From NCBI GenBank assembly GCA_964036195.1, contig OZ038458.1, positions 8,135,832 to 8,199,831 on the forward strand: 64,000 nt of DNA, read 5' to 3'. This DNA is from Sphaerolaimus hirsutus. Taxonomy: Eukaryota > Nematoda > Chromadorea > Monhysterida > Sphaerolaimidae. The position numbers were made by a program, and so were the translations under genes. Below, piece by piece: positions 24,101 to 33,900 of this stretch (within the stretch, counting starts at the first letter, position 1; every line of letters starts with the position of its first letter). The notes beneath the pieces are model-generated. The model saw only the letters and a list, made by a program, of their open reading frames with translations, ran no database searches and had not been told where the DNA came from.

Positions 24101-27100
24101 TGTTGCCAGCAACGGCTACAGTGACTCAGCTGATCGTCAGAGACCAGCATGAGAAATTGATGCACGCAGGAGTGCAGCACACATTGGCAGCAATCAGACA
24201 AAAGTACTGGATTACACAGGGCAGACGGGTGATCTACAATGTGACCAGAACCTGCCCAACCTGTAAGAAATTGGGAGCGAAGCCGTACCAGCTTCCACCA
24301 ATGCCAGATTTACCAGAAACCAGAGTTCAGAGAGCCAGACCGTTCCAGTACACGGGCTTGGATTATTTGGGACCAGTTTGGTACAAAATGGACAAAGATC
24401 ACGAGAAAATGTGGATCTGTTTGTTCACATGTATGGTGACACGTGCAGTTCACCTGGAAAGTGTGCTGGACATGACAGCACAGGAATTCCTGAACGCAGT
24501 CAGGAGATTCATCGCCAGGCGTGGAAAGCCTGAGGCAGTGATTTCAGACAATGCTACGCAATTCAAATTGACAGAGAAAGTGCTCAGCACAAGCACTGAC
24601 AAGGCCATCAATACTGGAAAGGAATGGTCAGAAATGGTCAAAAGTGGAGCAGTACAGACTTACTGCTCACAGCAACAAATCCAGTGGAACATGACTACTC
24701 CTATGGCACCATGGCAAGGAGGAGTCTATGAGAGAATGGTGGGCATCACCAAGAAACATTTCAAGGCAGCTGTGGGGCACAGAATGTTGACCCTGCAAGA
24801 ATTGTTGACACTTCTGCCAGAAGTCGAGGCAGTGATCAACAGCAGGCCAATCTCTTACATCTATGGTGATGTAAAGAGCCTCAGAGTGCTGACGCCAAAA
24901 GACTTCCTGACAGGGGAAGGTCAGATTGGAGCACCACAGTTTGAAGCAGACAAAGATGGAGAATTTGTGCCCAGAATGGATAACGCAGCGAAACTGCAGA
25001 AATATTGGGAGACAACCCAGCAAACTTTGGATAAGTTCTGGGACTTGTGGCATCAAGAGTATATCCCAAGCTTGAGGGAAAGAACTCAGGTGACGCACAA
25101 ACATGGCAGATTGACAGCAACTCAAGAACCCAAAGTGAATGAAGTTGTGCTGATTTATGAAGAAAACATGCCCAGAGGTGCATGGAGGATGGGTCGCATC
25201 GAGCAGTTAGAGCCCAGCAAAGATGGACAGATTCGCTCAGCAAAAGTCAGAACTGCCAACAGAAATGTGGTCAGCAGACCACTCAATCAATTGTATCCGC
25301 TGGAAATCAATTCAAAGACAATGGATATCCCAGAGACAGCAGTAACAGTCAAAGTGGATTTACTGGACCCAGCAATCGTCCAGAAACATGTCAGAAATCA
25401 GAGCTCGAACAGAGACTCTGTACCAAACCCTGCTCAGAGGAACTCAGCATCAGATAGAGTCCTGAGGAGTGCAACAGGGAAAGCCACAGCAACCACCAAC
25501 AGTCTGGTGATTGGAATGCTGTGCATGGTATTGATGCTGACAGGCATGTCAGAGTCAGCAACGCTGAGAAAAGCTGGCAAAACTTACAGCAAAGTATTTT
25601 CTAGAACATATGTTCTAGAAACCTCGACAGTAAGGCCACCATCATTGGCAGCGCATCATGGATTGCCGCCTTTGCCTTCAGAATGGCCACCAAAATCTGT
25701 CAGAGAAATGCAGACTTATGAGAGATTCAAAGACGCAATCAAGGATCATCCTGTGGAACAGGTGATCAGTTCACAAAGCCAGAAGTACCAAATTTGTACC
25801 AGTGGGAGGCATGGACATGCGCTTACAGTTCCTGAAGAAGTGCAGTGCCATATCCCACCAAGGAATTTTGTCAAGGCAATGAAAGTTACACTTTACGCAC
25901 AGAGACAGATTCCACAGAAAGAGAAAGCATACAGATGCTACATCAGAATCAAAGAGATCATCACACACACCAGTTTCTGGGGAGCGAAAGGCATTACAGG
26001 CAATTTTGAGAAATACCAGCAAGTTGGCGTGGTAGCCTGTAACTATGCAAGAATTCACAAGATGTTCAGAAGAACACCTTTGGTGGAAATGGAGCCCAGA
26101 GTGTGGACGACCAATCAAACATTGAATGTGGAATATTCATGGTGTTGCCATGACAAAGAGAATGTCGTCAGTAACTTCTACATGGAAGAAGGAACCGTGG
26201 CTTCACTCGATGGAAAGACTGTAATCAGCGACTTGCAAGATTTCAGTCAGTGCAGAGCCATGATGGGACATTGCAGAGACCACAATTATGGAATTACAGT
26301 GTGGGATACAGAGAACTTCAAGCATCAATGTGCATATGAAAGAATTGGCAGATTCAAATCGGAGATATCTGGCCAGACAATTATTGTGTCAAAATTGCAA
26401 GCAGCATACTCCCACAGCAATAAGACAAAGAGACCAATTGGCTCAGAATGTGTTCCGAGAGACACATACTACACCGATCAAGGAGGTGTATTCATCCAGT
26501 TTGACAGAAGAGAAGATGTGCCTGTGGAATGGGCAATGCCAGGAAAGATAGTGGAGGCGAGAGAGTCGACAATCAGTGGAACATTGTATGCCAGATTGGA
26601 CGACAGAAACTCCAAGTTTCAGTTCCTGCAACATGTAGTCAGAGAGATGACTCAGGCACAATTTGCGATTGTATGGCATCAGTTATGTCAACTTCGCAAG
26701 AACCAGCTGGACATGTTGACTCAGCTTTTCCGCATCGATCCAACACTGGGGATTCGAGCCATGCTGGGAAGACAGGATGTTCATGCAGAATGGGCTGGAG
26801 AAGCAATTATGTTTTGGGAATGCAAGGAAATGCAGCCATACATAATTTATCAGACAGGAAAAGTGGGAGAGACATGTTACAAGTACACACCAATGAGATT
26901 GGACAAAGACGGGCCCTTGTGGTTCAAGAGCCCAGGCAGCAGAGACTTGGTGGAGAAATCACCAGAAGAGGATTGCAGCCACACCACACCGCACCTGTAC
27001 AGAAATGAACATGGACAGTGGAAGTCCGCACATGGAATGGTACATGTCACAGAGACTCCGATCGAAATGACATGGAAAGGACAATGGCAGGCCTTCACGT

Positions 27101-28041
27101 TTGATGCGCCTCACCTGTTCACCAACATTGTCAACAGAGCGACCAATTTCATGGATGTCAGAGGCCAGATTCAGAGATTACAGAACTTAGAGCATGTGCA
27201 GAACCAGTTGATCGATTACACAGCAGATATGTCATTGGATCCCAAAGTGATCAGAAATTCAATAGAAGGCATTGGAGCTGGAATTGGACAGACAGCAGCA
27301 GGAATCGGCAAGGCATATGGCCATTATATATCTGGAGTATCAAAAGGGTACACTAACTTTATGGGAGGAATGCTGAAAGGACCCTTTCAAGTAATCATCA
27401 ACACGATCGCAATGCTGTTGGGAATCACAATCCTGATAGCTGGAATCGTAGCTGCAGGATACCTGTGGTACAATTGGAGAATTGCCACAGGGAAGCCAGT
27501 GATTCCACCATGCGTATACACATGCATATGGAAATGCATAGTGTGCCCGTTCAAATGCATATGGCTATGCTTCAGAGCCATCAGATATACTATCAAGAAA
27601 TCAACTCAGAAAGAGACCAATTATCCACAAAGGAAAGTACGCAAGACAGAGTTGAGACCAGCAATCAAGAGGAGAGCCAGATCCAACTCAACACAGTCTG
27701 TCAGATTTGCCAGGAGAGCAGAAACAGAGGACAGAATGGCAAAGTCACTATCAGCATACGTTCAGCCAGATGAAAGTTCAGCTGATGAAGGTCAAGTCAG
27801 AGCCAGGAACAGAGACAGTGTTCATATGCCCGATATCCGCAAATTCACCTCACGCGAACGCGCAGGAAGCGACACGGGCAACTACCTGCTTCATCATCAG
27901 GCTAGGTCAGCGTTGGCATCACCAGCAACCGGACCTGCAACTTCACGCACGCCCACGACTTCGCGCACGACCACGTTCACCACCGAGGCGACTGTGGAAA
28001 CGCCACTCATCACTTTGGCGCCTACCACCACCAGCATGTGA
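20800..28041 (+). CDS. BEL Pol polyprotein fused in frame to an envelope-like domain
   Basis: 2413 codons. Aspartic protease: DTGS at residues 126-129. Reverse transcriptase about 400-620: motif A Asp491, and YVDN at 569-572 where YVDD is usual. RNase H about 745-880: Asp752, Glu797, Asp828, Asp876. Integrase: His/Cys zinc region (His1117, His1122 or His1127, Cys1152, Cys1155), catalytic Asp1188, Asp1250, Glu1311; then the DUF5641-type tail to about 1510. With no stop the frame runs into a domain with a hydrophobic segment at about 1568-1587, a Cys-rich region of about 600 residues, a transmembrane segment near 2198-2224, a Cys-rich juxtamembrane stretch and a basic, Ser-rich tail. That topology is of a class I membrane glycoprotein or viral-type envelope. 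Its Cys spacing reminds me of class III fusion glycoproteins captured by some BEL elements, which is only a guess. Confidence 0.9.
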   Translation: MVTMAVETLDGKLQHLEQMVNRMASNQQTMAESLCRRPVDQHRANRKATVNCVTVEEAGPEVVETETISSTVVTEPNTKQQNTSVNLSVNRNMSMLMTARTVIEASEMDTEMEPEQPPLQIQAFLDTGSQGTYMSEKVAKKLNLKSTGEHHIQVYTFGNEKPHYKVVQQVEFRMRLRNGQKVDMVADVVPTLTTEQVKVPVSEQDEKYLQKYFPDESYFADRIPKEKGTECKFKPDIIVGLNYFWDLMSRNTSTTRLPSGLYVIPSELGLLMGGGQLTSNRNQWTTDGAYPVVVNTIVHQIQREKWYEEAPLSIAPVPNVKDMDRLDTIGIMDQPDLVEDYAAIKQFNESVQRNPDGRYSVKFMYKPNLHELPDNKAMAFKRFRYLTNRLKRDPELLEKIQAIMKAQEEQGVIEKVQEDIMDGRKFHILPHQPVITPEKTTTKVREVYDASAKPPGMPSLNECMYRGPVILPQLVGMLMRFRLHGIALVADIEKAFLQISLQDSDRDVTRFLWYKDPTKPSMEDNIQIYRFARVPFGIICSPALLALTVRYHLNQAGTENAKLIDENLYVDNLILSVDTEQKAIELYQESKVLFTEAQMNLREWNSNSKSFTWQLAESDVAKENVTTVLGMKWDIESDQMWLKTPKTVQQSQLSETDQKIKLPTKRTVAKVTAGCFDPMGLVSPVLLPAKRFLQMLWHSGPSAKEWDTPLSEEQTAIWQQLETELLKVGQIKFNRKLNYQSSADAQLHIFVDASAMAYSAAAYICQKTENDSGISSLLYSRLRLAPKKPEVTIPRLELLAMLIGSRMSKFIHKELKDVKFSQTVVWSDSTCCLKWLTTAKPLACFVKNRLDEIRKIQSETENMHIRHIAGLENPADMATRGMNMSELEGSNLWWKGPEWLMTGEWPEPKVEPVTPEVMAEIKKEELKFPKASPIYLGATQQVVSDPDASNVQADESKQSNPLGIEIQRFSSLTKLLDATVYVMRFVRQMHKKRSRNDSQNGLSEIMKSICGTIKPQGIISIEEREIALKYWINVTQQNHYKRVAEILATGHNRGSQNNKKTAADQQLIRWLNVQMHQDGILKCHGRMEHTDPQEVTVPLILLPATATVTQLIVRDQHEKLMHAGVQHTLAAIRQKYWITQGRRVIYNVTRTCPTCKKLGAKPYQLPPMPDLPETRVQRARPFQYTGLDYLGPVWYKMDKDHEKMWICLFTCMVTRAVHLESVLDMTAQEFLNAVRRFIARRGKPEAVISDNATQFKLTEKVLSTSTDKAINTGKEWSEMVKSGAVQTYCSQQQIQWNMTTPMAPWQGGVYERMVGITKKHFKAAVGHRMLTLQELLTLLPEVEAVINSRPISYIYGDVKSLRVLTPKDFLTGEGQIGAPQFEADKDGEFVPRMDNAAKLQKYWETTQQTLDKFWDLWHQEYIPSLRERTQVTHKHGRLTATQEPKVNEVVLIYEENMPRGAWRMGRIEQLEPSKDGQIRSAKVRTANRNVVSRPLNQLYPLEINSKTMDIPETAVTVKVDLLDPAIVQKHVRNQSSNRDSVPNPAQRNSASDRVLRSATGKATATTNSLVIGMLCMVLMLTGMSESATLRKAGKTYSKVFSRTYVLETSTVRPPSLAAHHGLPPLPSEWPPKSVREMQTYERFKDAIKDHPVEQVISSQSQKYQICTSGRHGHALTVPEEVQCHIPPRNFVKAMKVTLYAQRQIPQKEKAYRCYIRIKEIITHTSFWGAKGITGNFEKYQQVGVVACNYARIHKMFRRTPLVEMEPRVWTTNQTLNVEYSWCCHDKENVVSNFYMEEGTVASLDGKTVISDLQDFSQCRAMMGHCRDHNYGITVWDTENFKHQCAYERIGRFKSEISGQTIIVSKLQAAYSHSNKTKRPIGSECVPRDTYYTDQGGVFIQFDRREDVPVEWAMPGKIVEARESTISGTLYARLDDRNSKFQFLQHVVREMTQAQFAIVWHQLCQLRKNQLDMLTQLFRIDPTLGIRAMLGRQDVHAEWAGEAIMFWECKEMQPYIIYQTGKVGETCYKYTPMRLDKDGPLWFKSPGSRDLVEKSPEEDCSHTTPHLYRNEHGQWKSAHGMVHVTETPIEMTWKGQWQAFTFDAPHLFTNIVNRATNFMDVRGQIQRLQNLEHVQNQLIDYTADMSLDPKVIRNSIEGIGAGIGQTAAGIGKAYGHYISGVSKGYTNFMGGMLKGPFQVIINTIAMLLGITILIAGIVAAGYLWYNWRIATGKPVIPPCVYTCIWKCIVCPFKCIWLCFRAIRYTIKKSTQKETNYPQRKVRKTELRPAIKRRARSNSTQSVRFARRAETEDRMAKSLSAYVQPDESSADEGQVRARNRDSVHMPDIRKFTSRERAGSDTGNYLLHHQARSALASPATGPATSRTPTTSRTTTFTTEATVETPLITLAPTTTSM

Positions 28042-28083
28042 CGTTGCTGCAACAACGGGGTGCAGCAACTCTTCCGCCCGGAG
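28042..28083 (+). other. Short spacer before the 3' LTR, no clear polypurine tract
   Basis: Only 42 bases separate the ORF stop from the 3' LTR. They contain the palindrome-like GTTGCTGCAACAAC and end CCCGGAG. The usual long purine run is absent; the best candidate is CGGAG. Confidence 0.5.
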
Positions 28084-29343
28084 TGTGCTGACCGTGGCAA
28101 AATGGATGGATAAAGAAATACAGAGAATTGATAATTAGGCTCATATTTGCACATTTACTTATTTGCACTATTTTACAATTTTATGCACTATATTAATTTA
28201 CCACGCAAATTGTATTTTCTGCACTATATTATTTACCCATGGAGAATATTCGATTAGGAAAGTGTTCTATAAGTTATTGATAGGTTTATGTGGAATGTTT
28301 AGGTTAAAAGGTCAAATAAGTTATTATTAGGTGTATTAACATGTAATTAGGCTCATTCGACTCGCCGTAATTTTTTGATCATTATTATATATACATTTAC
28401 ATGGTTTACTTGTAAGTTGATAAAATTAAATCTTGTGAATATTTATGTGCTGCGTAATTATCTAGGCCAGCGTCCTAACAGAGAAATGGTGCCCTGTGTG
28501 TAACTAGCATTTACTGTATGAATTTACGAAGCCCTTCGCGTAGGCATAATTATAATACCCTGCTCAAGCTGAATATATTATAGACCCTGCTCAATTACAA
28601 TACCTATTTACCTCGAATAAGTCCCAATTTTGTTAGATTATTCAACATACGTTTCCAGGAAGTGATTATTATTATTATGTTGAATATACCTTATTCTATT
28701 TACGTCATTAGGAACATTTACACCACTATTTACAATTTCCAAACCCTATTATATTAGTTCCAATGTGCGTCAATGTTTTCTGACAAATTGAACCAAATTA
28801 GTAAATCGGCCGAGTTTGCCGACTTCGCGCCTCGTAAGATTAATAGTTTTCTATTAACCCAATTTGTACTTGGTATTTCTTTACCATATGTATTTGAATG
28901 TATGCCCGCGCAGTATGAGGCAACTGTTTCGGCTAGATATGTTTATTTGTTGCATTTGTGACTTATTTGTGTATTTGTATTAGGAAATTACTGTAGCTGT
29001 TTTTTCTATACATGATTTCCGTGTCTTAGCTACTTTGGAAGTTTTTACTTCAGTCTGCGGACCCCAAGCTTCTGAACGAAAATAAGCTAGCGATAGAAAC
29101 TTCGACTAGGAAGCTCGCTAGGCTTTGCGCTTTTATATTTGGCTGTGTCTGATCAAATAAAGTACCTGAAACGATTTCAAACCCCTTTCAACACGCAACC
29201 ACGAAATAAACTCAACTTGGCTGTCGACAAGTGGACGTTCGGCTACAACGGGAAATCAACCACTCTAAAGGCCGTTTCTCACTACGGTCTTGGAGTTGCC
29301 GGATTCGGTGGTAGAAGACGCTGACTTCAGTGGCTTCATCACA
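28084..29343 (+). repeat. BEL 3' LTR
   Basis: Same length as the 5' LTR. By-eye differences are at 28349 (G for A), 28888 (T for A), 29179 (A for G), 29238 (T for C) and 29329 (A for G). It is followed by the GCGCG target duplication. Confidence 0.93.
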
Positions 29344-29348
29344 GCGCG

Positions 29349-30003
29349 GCAGAAATGTCCACGGCCGAGATGGCGCGGTTGAAACGGGTGTCAACCACAA
29401 TTGGTTCGGATAGTTCGAAAGAAGGCGTCGAGCTAATTTAACTATGTAAGGGGGGATTATAGGTAGTCAAGGCAGAAAATTTTAAGCATGGTTCTACAAA
29501 TCGACGTTATAAAACACGCTATAAAAATACCTAAATGTATACACATGTACGTATTTGCATATTGGACGGGAACACTCCATTCTAAAAATGTGCAAAAAAT
29601 GAATGCAGTTCCATGCGATTAATCAGACCGGCCAGTCCCACAATTGGCAAAGTGTAAAGAGTAAAACTTTACTCTTTACTTTTAAATTTACTCTTTGCTT
29701 TACTCTTTACTTTCCATCTAGGTAGGTAGGTATCATTTTACTTTACCTTTAACTTTACTCTTAAATTAACTCTTAACTTTACTCTTTACTTTAAAATACC
29801 ACTTTGCCACCGGCACCAGACATTCCTCTTTTTTGCCTTCACTGTGTTTCAAGGATGTCCAGTACGTACTTTACTCCCCATCAATGGGGCTATTCAAGGG
29901 GGAATTATTTTTCCCCACTCGTCTGTCTGACAGGGAGAACTATTCAAGAGATAGAACTCAGCAAGCAAATACTGTATTTCCTCGAAACCCGTATCCTCAT
30001 GTA
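29349..30003. other. Repeat-derived intergenic sequence
   Basis: The rest of the CGGCC repeat runs to about 29385. A TTTACTCTTTAC word array follows at about 29650-29800. Remnants of the ATTATTCAAG MITE family lie at about 29870-29985. No gene is seen. Confidence 0.45.
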
Positions 30004-30448
30004 CCCTATTTCTTCTAATAGAAGAGCGCTTCTAATAGAAGAGTTCTATTTTTTTCGTCAACTTTTTTACCTGCCGTTCTATTAGAGATGCCGATCTACT
30101 GGAGGGCGCCGATCTATTTTTTTCACCAATTTTTCACACATTTTTCATTTGAACATTATGTTATGTATGAGAGATGAACAACGTTTGAATATCTGAAGTT
30201 GAACTTCGAACAAAATCAAATATAAAAACAACCCTGAATCATACTTCTAAACACCACCTTTTTCTAACATTTTTTGTTTTGGCACTCTGCCGACGTAATT
30301 TCTACCTGCTGTTGTATTTATTGGAGGTGCCGTTCTATTGGAGGCTGCCGCTCTATTGTTTTCATGAGTGAAAAACGTGCTAAAACCTACCGCTCTATTG
30401 GAGGTACCGTTCTATTGGAGGTATGCCGTTCTATTACAAGAAATACGG
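30004..30448. mobile_element. TA-flanked MITE, TTCTTCTAATAGAA family
   Basis: The left end is CCTATTTCTTCTAATAGAAG after TA and the right end TATTACAAGAAATACGG before TA. Arms of TTCTATTGGAGG words are present on both sides of an AT-rich centre. Confidence 0.65.
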
Positions 30449-30991
30449 TACTCACAGGGGGTTTATTTTGTCAGAGTGTTAATTTGGAGCGTGATTCGAG
30501 GGAGTATTTCGAGAGGGTTCTCGGTTTATTTAACTTAACGTTTAAAGGTGAATTTTTTATTGAAATGTTCATTGACCGTTTTACAGATTGACCTTGTAAA
30601 CATGCGAACTGTAACGCGTAGACTTTTTCATGCGAAAGAACATGTAACCGTAAGAAGAAATGTTCAGAAGAAATGCACGGTTGTTGTTTGAATGTAAAGG
30701 TAATGCAGCGCGGTATTCGAAAACCTTTTGGTAACTCTTGTAAAGGTACCAAACTTTCACTATTTTATCCCGTCAAATTGAATGCGATCGCTTCGCGTCG
30801 TATGAAGAGACCGAGCCGCACTGACAAAAAAATCACAGTATTCTTATACTCGTTTTTCAAACTTTATTTCTTCCAAAATATCGCCACAAAAACTGAAACA
30901 ATCCCATCTCAACGTTCTTTTCCCACACTATATGGTACGAGTGTTTCATCGCAGGCAAAAATAAAAAAATAAAAAACCGCGAAATTTGATC

Positions 30992-33900
30992 ATGGATCGC
31001 GATGGATCTGATTTCGACGGTGAGAATCGGTCGCCTGGATTCAGCAAAGATGACGAGGCGATTGAAGTGAAAGAAAAAGTGCCGAAAAAGCGACGCATTG
31101 TAGCGCCCGATGTGAAGAAGAAATCTAACGTTTTGAATGAAGCCAAGTTAGCTCACAGATACAGTAAGCATACTCAACGTCTTTATGTAAATTCGGTAAC
31201 CTTTATTGCTTGATAATTTTTTTTGATTAGGTGCTTTTTGGTGTGGATTTTTTTCCGGTACGGTTATTCGCTTGCGCCAATACAAACTTGTCAGGTGACA
31301 TGTTTCAGACAGTCTTTTTCAGAGAAACTGGTGTAAAGTTCTCAGTCAAATGATTGAATGAAATTCATTATTGAATGATTCAAATGCATTTATGAAAGAA
31401 TTCCAACGCACCAATGTATATTTGAAAGTTGTGACTTAAATGTAAATATTTCAATGTTGTACCTTAAATGTAAATACCTGCACACCTGTTTTCAACAGAA
31501 ATTTCGAAAACTCATAATTCAGCCGTCAACGCATTTGAGTTTTCTTGGATGTTTCATTTTTAATCTCTGTCAACTGTAGTTGACGGAAACCTTATTGTAG
31601 AATACTGAAATGCGTTCAGTGCTGATTTATGAGTTTTCTAAATTTCGGTTGAAAACTTGCATGTGTTTGGACACAATGCATATCTGAAATCTGTCACTTT
31701 AACCGGCCAATACAACTCGCATTGTTGCCGGTCCGATTGAAATAAAACTTAAAAGCGGAGACGTCCAAATTATTTCAGGCTCACGTTACCCGAGGGTTTG
31801 CCAGCATTACCGAAATTATTCGCCAAATGGAAGCCAAATCAAAAAGCAGACGAGGTTCGTGCACGGCTTATCATTTGAATGTTGAGCATTTCGTCGTTAA
31901 ACGCCTTTTCATCCATTTTTGGGATTTTTTGTCAATTCAACATTAATATCACAGCTTGAACGCAGTTTTCGAACGTGCGCGATTGCATGCAGCTGCTGGA
32001 GCAGTGGGCCCACCGGCTGTACCCCAGGGCGAGATTCGATGACTTTCTCGCACAGTGTGAACATCTGGGCCAGCGGAGACCTGTAAAGGTGCGGTTTTTC
32101 TGTCTTGTATCATGTTGGGAAATTGGCGTAAAATGGCGCCAGCGCCCTGGCGCCAACTAATGGCGCCAGCGCCCTGGCGCCATTCCGTCCCTTTATAGGT
32201 CAAAATTTAGGGGGGGGGGTGAGCCCCCCCCGTTCGCCGGGTTCCGTAAACAAGCAGCCCCCCCCCGCTCAAAAATCCTGGATACGTCCCTGGATCGATT
32301 CTAAGATAAATAAATAGCGTTTAGAGCCACACCACAAATTCATAGTGGAAATTCATAGCCTAGTTAAAACGGTAAGAAAAGAAGTGCATTCTGTAAAGTG
32401 AAATCAAGCATCCTCTCGCAGACGTGCATGACCAAGTTGCGGTTGGGCATGCCGCTCACTGACGACGACTTTGCGCCGCGCGCCACAACCGAAGGTCAAA
32501 CTGAAGCCGAACAGCTTTTTGGTCGGTTTGAACTCGTGTTATGGATACGAATGGCGCCATTCTTGGGCGCCACGGTGCTGGCGCCATTCGTAGGCGCCTT
32601 ACCATGGCGCCATTGGCGCAGGCGCCAGCGCCAGAAACCGCTGTATATGTATGTAAATACACTTTCATATACAGCGGCGGGCACACAATTTTATGGATTG
32701 ATGTTACCGGGGACCGATTCGCTGATAATTNNNNNNNNNNNNNNNNNNNNNNNNNNNNNNNNNNNNNNNNNNNNNNNNNNNNNNNNNNNNNNNNNNNNNN
32801 NNNNNNNNNNNNNNNNNNNNNNNNNNNNNNNNNNNNNNNNNNNNNNNNNNNNNNNNNNNNNNNNNNNNNNNNNNNNNNNNNNNNNNNNNNNNNNNNNNNN
32901 NNNNNNNNNNNNNNNNNNNNNNNNNNNNNNACCGATTCGCTGATAATTAGGTGTTGGAGGGGAGGAACGCGCGTTAGCGCTCGAAATTTTTGCACCTATC
33001 ATGAAATATGTATAGGAAAAGTTGCATTTTCCGGGATTTTTTAGGTCTCACCCGGGCAGCGGGGGGGGGGGGGGCTGCTGCCAGTGGCGTAGCCAGGATT
33101 TTTGAGCGGGGGGGCGCCCCCCCCCTCTAAAATTTGGCCCTATGATAGCGGAATGGAGTTATGGCGCTGGCGCCATTCGTAGGCGCCGCGCCATGGCGTG
33201 ATTGGCGTCGGCGTTGTCGCCAATGGGTACAATATAAGAAAAAATTTATACCTAGATGTCTGAAAATTTGTACCGCATTTAGTAATTTGAAGCGGTATTT
33301 ATACTAACGCGACGTGCATAACAACAACAGAGATTGCGAGGAAAGAAATGCGCGCTTGCGCGCAAAATTTTTGAAAACAACCTACAAATCGGTATAGAAA
33401 AGTGGCTTTCTCGGCAATTTTTATGTCCGGCGCGGGAAGGGGGGGGGGCGGCCGCCCCCCCCGCCCCCCCCCCCTGGCTACGCCACTGGCTGCTGCCGTA
33501 GAGATTTGTCGTCAAAGATTTGGTGGGCTTCACTACCAGAATTCTGAAAATATTGATAATGGCCCCAAACACACTAATTGACATCGACACCAAATGTCAA
33601 CTGGTTCCGTACCGTATTCAAAGATTGCATCTGAACGTCATTCAGGGGTCTCCAAGATTTTGGCCCTCGCGGGGGCTGGAATGATAGCAAATCGCTCCTC
33701 CCGAGGGATAGATAGGTGAAAAAATTTTCTGGGGGGGGGGGCTCGAGGGGGCAAAATAAATAGGCTTTTTCAGTGCATAGAAGGCCGAAAGGGGAAAAAA
33801 ATCGCTAGTAATTGGTTAAAAGTGGCTAAAAGTAGGTTTAAAATGGCTAAAAACAGGCATATAACCATGCATATATTTAGCTGGAGAGGACGATTTTGAA

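Larger units (their letters stand above)
16855..29343 (+). mobile_element. BEL/Pao LTR retrotransposon with an envelope-like region, near-complete
   Basis: A 12.5-kb element bounded by two 1260-bp LTRs (TG...CA) of equal length that differ at about five positions by eye, flanked by the 5-bp target duplication GCGCG (16850-16854 and 29344-29348). Internal order is primer-binding site, 1.2-kb leader, gag, then protease, reverse transcriptase, RNase H, integrase and a membrane-anchored domain in one ORF. This domain order and the BEL-type gag and integrase C-terminal region fit BEL/Pao. It landed inside a CGGCC repeat. The near-identity of the LTRs points to recent insertion, but gag is not in one frame, so this copy may not be autonomous. 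Confidence 0.93.

Noticed and set aside
31151-31784. GCTCAC at both ends of TIPIN intron 1 as a target duplication
   Set aside because: Only six bases, no transposon termini next to it, and the frame does not rejoin; probably chance.
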